This document shows, piece by piece, positions 13,264-24,443 of a stretch of 64,000 nt of DNA. Under the pieces are notes generated by a model. It had not been told where the DNA came from and searched no databases. It saw only the letters and a program-made list of their open reading frames with translations. Source of the DNA: Prosapia bicincta (taxonomy: Eukaryota > Arthropoda > Insecta > Hemiptera > Cercopidae); assembly GCA_036971475.1 (NCBI GenBank), contig JBAIZL010000006.1:2337501-2401500 (forward strand). Reading direction: 5' to 3'. The stretch's first letter is position 1, and each line of letters starts with the position of its first letter. The position numbers and the translations under genes were made by a program.

Positions 13264-13895
13264 GTGAGGTGAAAGAAGCGGAGACAGCTACAAGAAAATC
13301 CTGATATAGCCTACACCTTCATCCACGATTGCATCATCGCAGTTATAAACTTTTTCTTAAATTTTCTGGCATTGTAGCTGACTCTGCAGAACTGGTGACG
13401 TTTTTGCTAATTACGCCTATGAAGACAGCTGTGGTTGTGGCAGTGACGACTAAGGTGGTGTTGGTGGCAGGTGGATGATGACGACGAAATCCTGAACTGA
13501 CGGCCTTGTTTCTGTCAACGACGCGAACAAACTGCTGAACTAACGACATTGATGCTGACGACGAAGACTACAATGATGACTACACCATTGCTGCCCTTTT
13601 TGGAGGTGCATAGGGGAGCTGCCGACATAACCACTGCACTTACAATAAACTCCATTGACTCTGCTGTGAAATCCATCGAAGTCCCTGACGTATTCCACTT
13701 ACAGGTTTGACGTTGTCGCCTTGATAGCTGCATCTGATTCGGACAACACCTCTGCCCTTGAATAAAATATGGCGCTTTCTCTGCTGTTTTTTTTTTATTA
13801 ATACTGCTGCTCTGTGGATGAACGGATGAGTTTGTTGCTGGCGATGAAGGCGACCATGACAGCTTGTGTATAACTTCAGTCAAGCAAGGTGGCGT

Positions 13896-14165
13896 TTAAG
13901 GTTGAATACGGAGCTGCATAAGGGACTGAAACCGTGGCGGCTGCATTGGAAGCGGCGTCAGTGCCAATAACAGCAACAAATTCGCCTCTGCAGGAGCAAC
14001 ATTGGCGGTTTCGGCAGTAGCATCAATACCAACAGCGTTGGAAGCGTCAGCGGATGAGGAAGGGGTAGGGGATGAGCTTGTGGCTGCGATGATCTCAGCG
14101 GCACAGGCGTTGAAGTAGGTGCCAGCGGCAGCGATAACAGCCGCAATAGCAGCAGTGGTGGCCAC
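13896..14165 (-). CDS. Ala-rich hypothetical frame, right copy (doubtful)
   Basis: An 89-codon minus-strand frame homologous to 12961-13263 over its Ala-rich half (AAIAAVIAA, CAAEIIAA, SSSPTPSSSADAS). Same reservations: low complexity, no recognised domain, no promoter or splice evidence. Confidence 0.2.
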   Translation of the reverse strand: MATTAAIAAVIAAAGTYFNACAAEIIAATSSSPTPSSSADASNAVGIDATAETANVAPAEANLLLLLALTPLPMQPPRFQSLMQLRIQP

Positions 14166-14259
14166 GTCGGCGGTAGTAAGGATATGAAACGGTGATTATG
14201 TCACATAGGCTAGGTATAACATTCACATTTAATATTACTCAGGATTGAGTAAATATATA

Positions 14260-14910
14260 AATATAAATATATGATGTACAATCCCCTGTCCAACAGGAAA
14301 AGCAAAGAGAAATAGTGTTGACAAACTATACAACCGCCTACAAAATAAACTCAAAACTCCAAGTACAGATACCCAATACGACAAACCCTCAAAATACTTA
14401 ACAATACCATACAAATCAGCCAAAACCTACAAACTAACCAACACACTTCTTAAATTTAATTACAAAATCACACAACACCCTCAACAAACAATTAAACTCA
14501 ACAACATAATCAATGACATACAACTCTGCTGGTGTTTACAAACTAATTTCCAGTTTGTACCCCAGTTTTTACATAGGCCAGACAGGGAACTCATTTTACA
14601 CAAGCTACCAATAACACATAAAAGCACTAACAAACAAAAACACCCCATCAAACTTCGCCGAACATCCCATATCCACAAACCATAATTACACAAGCATAAC
14701 ATCTAACCTACACATTTTTCACAAACAAATAAAAAATAACCAACTATACACAACTGAACAATATGAGATGTACAAATATTTCAAACTACACCCTACACAC
14801 ATATTCAACACCAAATTACATTATAACTCAAATTTGTCGACATCATAAGTCCTAATACTCACCAAAATACACCTACATCCCACCTTAATATCTCATCCTA
14901 ACTTACAGAA
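14260..14910 (+). pseudogene. Penelope-like element remnant with GIY-YIG endonuclease
   Basis: The plus strand reads, across several stops and shifts, as the C-terminus of a Penelope-like retroelement. There is a decayed stretch before the endonuclease, then FYIGQTGNSFYTSYQ-HIKAL (the GIY-YIG motif), then NTPSNFAEHPISTNHNYTSI, then LHIFHKQIKNNQLYTTEQYEMYKYFKLHPTHIFNTKLHYN. This order (G-x-(Y/F)-IGQTG, H-IKAL, FAEHL-type, EQYE-IYK) is characteristic of PLE endonucleases. No reverse transcriptase is preserved. The sequence is A/C-rich and clearly decayed. Confidence 0.75.
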
Positions 14911-15835
14911 GGAACCTTGAAGCCTGTTAGGGTCTGAGTTGACAATGGGACACATCTCCGAAAACGGTCGTCCTCAACAATTATAAAAGTAAGGGCTACT
15001 ATAGACAAGGGTAACATATTTACAAGTTTTTAGTTAAAAGCTAGTATTTCACGTGAATATGGAATCAACTAATAAAAATTCACTAATATGTAAATTAACA
15101 ACATAAAAAAACTGTAATATGTAAATGTTTTAGCAAAATAATTCTAACATTTTCACCCATATCATTGATTTTTTCACAGTACTGTTTAATAACAACATTA
15201 ATAACACCCCGTTTTGATGTTTTTCACTAAACAAGTATCTTGTTATTGCTTTTCTTGCAGAAAAATTAAATTTCCAAATGTATAGGGTTATCCACAATTA
15301 AAAGGATGACATTGCAATAGGAAAGCTTTTCTAAGTTTCGCTCCTCACAATGTCCCTAAATTTGAAAAATAGTTTTTTTAAAAATATTATAGTGGTTTCT
15401 TGAGTAATTTAGAAAATGTAATTTTATTATAAGGATTTTTTGTTTCATGGTGGCGTGTGATGTATTTTGTAAGAACTTGGCAAAGATTATATTGTGGTCT
15501 ACCTTTGTCGTTCTTGTTTAAAAAGGAAAACCACATTATGAAATAACATACACAATATCTATTTATTTTTGAAGAATTCTATCTGCTGTACTCATATTTT
15601 CTACAACACTAAATCCACTTCAATTATCATTTATCTTGCGCTTCAACGATATACACCTTAAACACCTATTTTTAAATGAAATAGTAAAGAAATTTCTTAT
15701 TTTCTTTCTTATAAAAAATCATAATTATTAAAATCATGCGTGTAATTCATTTTCCCTTTAGAAAGGATTGTAATGACTATACCAATAATTGTGTTAAATT
15801 CTATTTAAATCTACAGTATTTTGTAGCACGCCGAT
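14911..15835. other. Intergenic, no gene seen
   Basis: AT-rich DNA between the Penelope remnant and the Iwr1-like gene; no motif recognised. Confidence 0.4.
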
Positions 15836-15843
15836 TATATAAG
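15836..15843 (+). promoter_or_regulatory. TATA-like box upstream of the Iwr1-like gene
   Basis: TATATAAG lies 275 bases before the start codon in an otherwise AT-rich region. The spacing would allow a 5' UTR of about 240 bases without an intron. Chance occurrence is quite possible in such DNA. Confidence 0.2.
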
Positions 15844-16117
15844 TAAAAAATATAAGGTTTAAGTATTAGTTTCATAACTGTGTGTAGTTTATCAATCTGT
15901 GAGAGTTGATTATATGATGAAACTGTTACTACACTGGTCCTGGTCAACACAACAGAGACAGAGACCGTTACCAGTTCAAAACAAAAGTAGTCAAATCGCG
16001 TGGAAGTTTATTTAAGTATTAGTTGGTTTTGTTTTGGAATTGGTAGTAGTATATTTTATTTTTGTTGGAGAAATTGAAGCTGGTTATGTTCTTCTAGTCA
16101 AAATCTTTTCGAATATT

Positions 16118-16249
16118 ATGGCTTTAATAAGACTGAAACGACCTTTAGATGAAGACCCAGTGGACACATTACTAATTGCATACAAGAAGAAAAAAGAAGA
16201 TACAAATCTTACCTCAGTTTTCAAGTTTGCAACTACATTATTGGATGAG
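16118..16249 (+). CDS. Iwr1-like gene, exon 1 (start codon)
   Basis: Encodes residues 1-44 (MALIRLKRPLDE to ATTLLDE) and ends in phase 0 at a good donor, GAG|GTACGT. An upstream in-frame ATG at 16034 exists, but the family N-terminus (xxxRLKRxxDE) begins at 16118, which decides the start. Confidence 0.85.
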
Positions 16250-19200
16250 GTACGTTATCTTTCAGTTATATGTTTTTAATATGTTAGTGGTTGTCCTCGT
16301 ATTGATGTTCATATTTAGGAATGTTACATACAAATATATGTGTTTTAGAAATATAAACAATTACCACTTTGTTCTGACCCAGTCGGTATTAAAACAAGTA
16401 AAGCAATGTAATAAGTACATTCTTTTGCGAATACTGATATTACGTCTGGAATGTTGATATTTACCAACCATTGAATTAAGTAAGGTTAGTTTATAAAACA
16501 GCATGGTGCTATTCTACATTAGAGTTGCATAGTATTAATTTAGAATAGATTTGGTTATTTAGGCCTACAAAAAAATAATAGTTTTCTAGCTGGTTAGAAA
16601 GTGAAGTTGCCTCTATGTTAACCTACTTTATTGCATCACCTTATAGAATGATGTTGCATAAAATATGAATTGTTTACCTAATGCATTAGTAAACTTTATA
16701 TCTTTTAAAACCAAATCTCTTACAACTACTAGATATATTTGTATATTTGCTACTAAGTTGCGATGAAATGTAACTTCCTCTGTGTTTGAAAGTAAAACCT
16801 TGATTTTATAGTTCCATGTGTATTAAATGTATGGTTAAATTTGTGACTGTAACCCTAAAAGTGAGGTTAAATTTGTATTTTTCAGTTCAACCCGGCCTGA
16901 TTTAACCTAGTCCTTACCAATAGAGTTATTTCGGTATGTACAAAGTTGATATTGCACCGAGTTGGTTTACGTTCAGTTTGGTTGGCTCAAATTAACAGAC
17001 TTGCTGAAACCCTCCACCAACCTTCCCACACCTAAATTCGAAGTTATTCGTGATCTTCACTATGTTATCACACTTCAAACAGTTCTTCTTTGTTAGGAGC
17101 ACGTTGTGCGAACATAAAGCCTCAATTTACCCGCTTTTCATCGAACAAACAAGCTTCGAAAAATAGTGTGTGGCAAGATCCATCACAACACACACACACA
17201 CTTAATATGAGCTTTTTTGGTTGAAAAGTCAGGCATCATATGTCAGCCAATTGGAGAACATCATACAGGTCCCGTGACTACTATAATCAAGACGGTTGAT
17301 TTTTGTCTGCCGCTAACAATAACATAGATTTGCGGTTTTTTTAGTTGAAAAGTCACATGGTATATGTCGGCCAATCGGAAAGCATCTTGCGGGTCATGTG
17401 ACTTAGGTTTGTCGGTAAGATTCACGTCTTTTTTGACAAGATAAAACATTTTGCACAATCAGAGCGTTAGTAAACGCCTAGGTCAGGTTAGTTTATTTGA
17501 TTTTATGTTAATTTATGTTTGCCGTAAAAAATAACTTTAGATTTGTGTTCAGCATGGTCAAATTGACCAGAGATAAAAAATTTTGCCAATCAGAGCGGTA
17601 GTCGGTAATAATTAATTACCAAAATTTCTAATATGAGCCAACCAGTTTATGTGTAAAGTGGTGTTTTCCCTCCATATTTTATGATCTAAATAAATAATTA
17701 TATTAAGATGCTGACAACTTGATTTCTTGCCATGCATGTATAAGCTATGAAACTTTATTGCTTTTTTATAAATTTTTCTTAATCAAATACTTTTATAAAT
17801 TTTTAAAATTAAATTTGTGTAAAATTTATGTAAATTTATAGTAAGTTAGTATAATATAGTGCTCTGTTATAAAGGGTTTTGGGTTTATAAAGTTTTTTTT
17901 TGCTATAAGGATTTTTTTAATTTTTATGTACTTAGCTTTATAATTTGTTTGGTATTAATTTTCCGTTCCTACATAATTGAATTTAGCAAAAAGAGAAATT
18001 ATATCGGGCAATATAGAAAGTCATCAGTGATACAAAAACAAAACTTAGGCTAACACCCCAAAACTTAGAAATTTTGGAAAATAGCAATCCCATTCTATAC
18101 CACACACCTAAAACATTACCAATTCAAGGTTTTAGTTTTTATTTTTTTGACGTAATAACTTGCAGAATGTTCATAAACGATAGTAAATATTCCTATTGTT
18201 CTTCGTTGTAAATTTAAAAGAAAAAATATTAAGTAACTGCTACTATTTATGTGCAATTTGGGAGAAAAATATTGCCAGATATTTAACTAAAGTATAACTA
18301 CAAATGTATGATATTATTTTTTGTTTTAACATTTAAACACTTTATATTTCAGAGGATTATTTCATAGAGCTACTTTTTGTCGGTGGACCACTTTAAATGG
18401 TCCATTAAGACAAATAAGCTATGCTACTCTAAAATATATTCTAAAGAAGAATTAAATGATTTGAAATATTGCTCAGACATGAGTATTACTGTCAAACTAA
18501 ATATTTATATAACATAACACTGTTATATGTTGCATTTGATAATTATATATCTGTTTTAGGATCTAGCAACTAAATCTCAGGATAAGTTTGGGTTTAAAAA
18601 AAAATTTTCTTACAATAATGTTGAATATAGCTAGTAGTAAGGTAGGTTATACAGCTAGACATTACATAGGATATCTGTTGCTACGTGGTATAAGCTGACA
18701 AAGAGATGGAAGTCAAATTCTAGACTTCTGATACTTTAGCCCTCATTGTGAAACATATTTTTTTTTTTTTAATAACCTAACTTACAGATAATTTATAAAT
18801 CAATTTTAATATAGTTACATACCAAAATGAGATAAAAGTGTGACAATCGTAAGGAATTACAGTAGAACCTTTCTAATTCGTCGTGTGAGGGTGACGAAGT
18901 CGTGAAAAAATGAATTACGGAAGTTGTAAAATTAACTTGTAATTGAGGGCTAACAGCACATAAATAGGTATGTAATGTAATTAATTTTGTACCTACATGA
19001 TTTATGTCGGCCGAAAATATCAAGTACACTATTACACAACACTAGTAACCTGCAGTATAGTTTATAATTACAAATACAGTATGTTACTCTATTCTCATAA
19101 AATAACAAATAAGAGTACCTTTTAAAGAACAATAACACTAGCAAGAAACCGTATGGTATATTAAATCTATCTACATTTTTAAAAAAGTCTGGCAGTTTTT

Positions 19201-22200
19201 AGCTTTTTGTATTGCAAGATGCTGAATAAGTTTTAATATTTTGTCAGTTCTGTTTCTTTTTGTCTCTCAAACCGCTCATGACTTTCTTAGCATTTCATCT
19301 ACTTCCGTGTAAGTCATTGCATTTTCTGGCCAAATGTGTTGGGAGATTTTCTTAGTAATCAAACGATTCATGTGGCTTAGGTATCACAAGGTATCAGCCT
19401 TATCTGATGGAGCCAATACTATGTGACATGCATATAATGTTTGTTATTACTTTGAGGAATTACAGAAGATGACGAATTATAGAGGTTCTACTGTACTTGA
19501 ATAATAATTGGGTTTCAAAGTAAGTATATGTTTCTATGATGATATTTAATATAGGTTTTAACCAATATTTATAGTTTGCAACATATAAAATAACTTTTCT
19601 TGGAATGTATTTTTTAGTAACATATAGAAAAACAATACAAAGAAAATTGAAGTTGGTAGAATTACAATTATTACTATGTTTATTTTCAGTTTGAAAATGA
19701 CCTACCATTATAGCAAGGAACCTAACCCTAAAATAAAGTCACTTGTAATCTACATTAACCTTTAACATATGTATTACGGGACATCTTGATAAGTCAAATT
19801 TTTTAAAATGTTTATAACAAAATACAATTACATATTTCAATGTAGAGGCTTAGCTTCATTAAAAGGAACAATTGTTTCGAAACACATCAGAAAGTAAGTC
19901 CTTAAGCATTCACTTAGTCATGTATTGTTTAATTATAGAGTAATTTTTTTTTTTTTTTTAACTTGGGAGCGGGTTGAATTGCCTGAAGCACTGCTACCTT
20001 AAGGTATATTGTACTTACCTCCCTGATCTAGTCAAATAACCCCTTCCCTCTTACCAGGTTTAGGAGTTTCCTGACTAGAGTTTTACCTTCAGCATCCACC
20101 AAAGCCGTTCCATCACCAAAGAGGTTGAAGCGCCTCTCAGCAAGTACTCCACATCTGTAAATAATGTGTGTCGCAGTCTCCTGTTCCTGCCCGCACAATC
20201 TGCACACTGGTTCATCCTTGTAGATACCCATTTTATGCAAATGTTTCCTTAGTCCACAGTGTCCCGTGAGTAGTCCTGTGGCTATCCTTAATTCCTGCCT
20301 AGACAGATAGATGAGACTCTTCTGCAGCCCCAAGGAAGGTCTCCTAAGGGTTAGCTTACTGTGTCTCATCCCTTCGGCCCTGATCCAGTGCTCACAGTGT
20401 CTTTCAGCCATCCACCTTCGCACTGTCATCTTGACCATGGATTTGGAAATACTTACCGCAGGCTCCGGTCCAATCAGGGGAGTCGAAGACCCCTCCCTGG
20501 CCAGCGCATCTGCGGCTTCATTTCCAAGTATTCCCCTATGCCCTGGCACCCAACCTAACGTGATTTGATTGTGCCTTGCCAGAGCTTGTAGGTTAATTAG
20601 GCACTCCCTGACTATGGCCGAGGTGACCACGTGTCCGTTTAGTGCCTTAATTGCTGCCTGACTGTCGGAGAAAATAGCAATCTGGGTCCCGTGTGTTTCC
20701 CTTCTCGCTATCTCTCCCAGACAGGCATTTATAGCATATACTTCGGCCTGAAAGACAGAATTATAGAGTAAAACAAACGTTATTAAAATGGTAAACAAAG
20801 TTGAGCTGTTTCTAATCAGTTCCGGGTGGCACGCTTGTTGGGTGAGACTGCCAAGTTACCTGCAGGCACCCAGGTTTGGATGACTTTTAGCAATTGCGTA
20901 ACAAAAATAAAAAAATGAATTGGGCTAACAAATTCAACTGCACTCTTGAATATATGATTATTTTTTTAAATTGTATAATTTTATGGATCTGTTTACATTT
21001 TTCATGTTTTTTAATTAAATGTTTTATTAAAGCGCTCGGCATACCTAAAGGATGAAATTTTAAAAATAATACAACAGTGTTTAGATATTTCAGATGACAT
21101 TGATTTTGATTTTTCTGATGATCAGGGAGTGGTAAATTATTCAGATAAACACAATAGTGACAGCGGCCAAGAAAATAAATTAGATCAAGAAATCAAAGAG
21201 GAAAAAGAAGATGTTAAGGTTGTATATAACAACTTAAAGCAACTGTGGCGTAAATGTTTATATTAAATAAAAACAACCTCTTACCGCAAATTCAACAACT
21301 TTTATTTTAACCTAATATACATTTCGATTACAAAGTAATCATCTTCAGAGGTATTTTACAAATAACATATAATATATGTTATTATAACATAATATATGTT
21401 AAGGTTGTTATCAAAAAGATGAAATAATGCCTCCACAGACATGTAAAAGTTTTTAGGCTAGATTGAAAAATCCTTTTCAAAATATTACCTATATCAAAGG
21501 GGATGCTGAAAATACAGAAATGTAAATGGATTGCTTTCTTCAGCTTTTAACAGTTGAAATGGTTGACAAAATCGTCTACTATACCAATTTGTAAGTTTCT
21601 CATAATTTTATTTAATCACTTTAACAATATATTAATTAAAACAACCTCTCATCACAAATTCAACAAATTTTATTTTAACCTTATGTACATTTCGACTACA
21701 CAGTAATCATCTTCAGAGGTACCTCAAAGATACCGAAGATGATTACTTTGTAGTCGAAATGTACATAAGGTTAAAGTAAAATTTGTGGTGAGAGGTTGTT
21801 TTAATTAATATAAACATTTACGCCACAGTTGCTTTAAGTTGTTGTCACTTTAACAATAGTTTATGACTATCCGAACTTTAAATTTTGTAAATTTGTGAAA
21901 ACTTACTGAGACAGAACGTTTTCGATCGCTATGTAGCGATCTTCATCAGTGCCTAATAATGTGACTCTCATAATTGCAAAGAAGGTCACTATAGCTGTGA
22001 TCAAGATAAAATATTGACAAAGTCTACTAAAATAATGGCAATGATGGATCTAATATTTTTTATTGAAAATAAAAGGAAGAAAACATATCAGTGTAAATGA
22101 ATTTTAGAACAGTGGAAGGGACAGGCTAATTACAGCAAGAAGATATCCTCAAAAAGATCTTTATTTTTTATTGAGGTACATGCCTTTAATGACAAAAGCT

Positions 22201-24093
22201 CACCACTACAAAAAAAAAAAAAAAAAAAAAAAATGATTGGTTAGCTGCTGTTCATTGCCTTCTGGATACATTCGTTGAAAATTGTAAATACTCTTACACT
22301 AACATAGGGACTAAGTTTCAATGAATGAAAAACTACTTCTCTTCTTTAGCTCTTGTTTTTTACTCAAATTCATTCCAAGTAAGCCAGCAAAATACAGGCT
22401 TAAATTAGGAGTCAATGATGATAAAACCAGCGAGCATGGAAATAACTGCCTGCTGGATAAAACAGTTTACACATCCTCATTTAGACTGTGTTGTGGAAAA
22501 CAATTAATAGGGCTATATGGTATACTACATAAATTGATACCTAACCAAAAAAAAAAAAATAGAAATTAAACATTTGATAATTGGTACTCAATTTTGACAA
22601 CTCAAAGAACAACCTGTAAATTCAAAAAGTTTTTTATTTCGGTATAAAATTATATTATCATAAATCACTAAAACAAATAAGGCAGATTTATTGCTTTTGT
22701 CTATTTAAAATTCATCTTCCATTAATGGTGATGGGATGAAACCACATATGATACTTGATTAAAATGTGACACAAATTGGAATCGATACTTGCAACCAGAT
22801 GGAAGCAAAATATTCTGGCTCAAGAAAGAACAAAGACAATAGCTTTAAGTAATGCTTGATTTAATAAGTGGGAAAACTTGTAAGAAATCCTAATAATAGT
22901 TTGAAACTATAAACCATAATTGTCTTAAAGTTGATTAAAAGAATTATTTTTTAAAATCAAACTCAAAATTAGCATTAGTCATAAATACAGTTAAACTAAT
23001 TCAATAGAAACAATCAATTATATAAAAATTTATAAATTAATATGTTTTAATTCAACAGAATTAACTATTTTAATTATATTCTGCAGTTTCATTTTATGGA
23101 ATAACTAAATTATTGTTACAATTTTCTATAAAGTAATTGTTTTTCTTTTTTTTTCAGTGATTTTTGTCAGTTATATTTCAAAGTATCATTGTATAGAAAG
23201 GCAGTTAGAATTAACTATAATATTTTTAAGTTATAAACACCCTAGAAGACATGAGTTCTCAAAGATACATATCGGGGAAAGAAGCATTTGCACGTATGAA
23301 CTTTCTTTATCAAGCGGCAAATCTCACTTTAAAAATTAAGTCTGAACATTCTATTGATTTAGCAGCCTATTATGGTTCTTTATTAAGAAATATAGGGAAA
23401 AAAGCAACTCTACGGTTAGACCCAGAAATAAAAAGAACTCTGTGTAAGGGGTGTAATATATTGCTTGTTCCTGGTGAGACAGCTAAGGTTCGCTTAAAGA
23501 AAAAGCCTCAGCCATGTGTTATATGGACTTGTTTATTATGCTCCAAAATAAAGAGATTCCTAGTTAGAAATAATCATGAAATATGGGTTAATAAAAAAGA
23601 ATCTAATGTTGATACTATTGTTCTTCGTAAAGAAAATGTTAACCGTGCCAGTACCCATACTACTGAAGGAGTAAATAAAGAAGAGAAAGAAGAAACATCA
23701 AAATCATAAAGAATATTTTATGGATTAACAGCAAAACATTATGTACATTAAAAAAATACATGTTTTATAAACAATAATAAATAAAAATTGATTGTTTGTG
23801 AGTGTTGATGAAAATTATTGCTTACAGTATTTGTACTATCCCAATAGCATGATATTGAAATTGAGACTTTGTCAAACTTTTGCATTATTAGTGTAATAAA
23901 GAGAGGTTTGATTTATAATTTGCAAAAAATTAGGTAAAAAATAAAGTACTTACTCACCGATAGTTCAAGAACATCTGTGAACCAAAGAATTAATTAAAAC
24001 AACAATAGACTACATGAACTATTAATTAATTACAGATTTTGACTTGTTTGATTCTGACAATTTATGCACATTTTACATCATCAACTATATGTA

Positions 24094-24155
<62 letters not shown>

Positions 24156-24383
24156 AACATAAGTCAAAATACAAATACAAGAATTATAATTGAATTTACA
24201 ATTCAAAGCTTTTCGTTGGCTAACAGTACCAACATCATCAGGAATATTAAACAATTCAAACTAATATTCCTGATGATGTTGGTACTGTTAGCCAACGAAA
24301 AGCTTTGAATTGTAAATTCAATTATAATTCTTGTATTTGTATTTTGACTTATGTTCTTTATTAATACACAAGAATACATATTG

Positions 24384-24443
<60 letters not shown>

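Larger units (their letters stand above)
11591..14200. repeat. GC-richer block with a large internal duplication
   Basis: This 2.6-kb block is clearly richer in G+C and in GCN/GAC triplets than its surroundings. The right part (about 13525-14180) is a diverged, shorter copy of the left part (about 11670-13125). Matching landmarks are CTGCTGAACTGAC/CTAAC, GATGCTGACGACGAAG, CTGCCCTTTTTGG, GATGAACGGATGA, GTGTATAACTTCAGT and GCGATAATCTCAGCGGCAC/GCGATGATCTCAGCGGCAC. The left copy amplified a 138-bp unit to seven copies; the right copy has one degenerate unit. Confidence 0.8.
16250..21032 (+). other. Intron 1 of the Iwr1-like gene
   Basis: 4.8 kb. It holds a direct repeat near 17205-17403 (two copies about 125 bp apart containing GTTGAAAAGTCA and CCAAT(T/C)GGA), a Tigger-type MITE (18860-19493) and an antisense LINE fragment (19944-20758). 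No other gene seen. Confidence 0.7.
24153..24361. mobile_element. Palindromic hammerhead element between (TA)n tracts
   Basis: Two arms of about 93 bp in perfect or near-perfect inversion (AAGAACATAAGTCAAAATAC ... and its complement ending GACTTATGTTCTT) around a 20-bp spacer. Each arm carries a complete hammerhead-like core. (TA)n lies on the left and, after TATTAATACACAAGAATAC, on the right. Confidence 0.88.

Noticed and set aside
18355..18430. Possible additional Iwr1-like exon after a TATTTCAG acceptor
   Set aside because: No open frame continues in a usable phase and no donor follows; exon 1 to exon 2 already join in phase.
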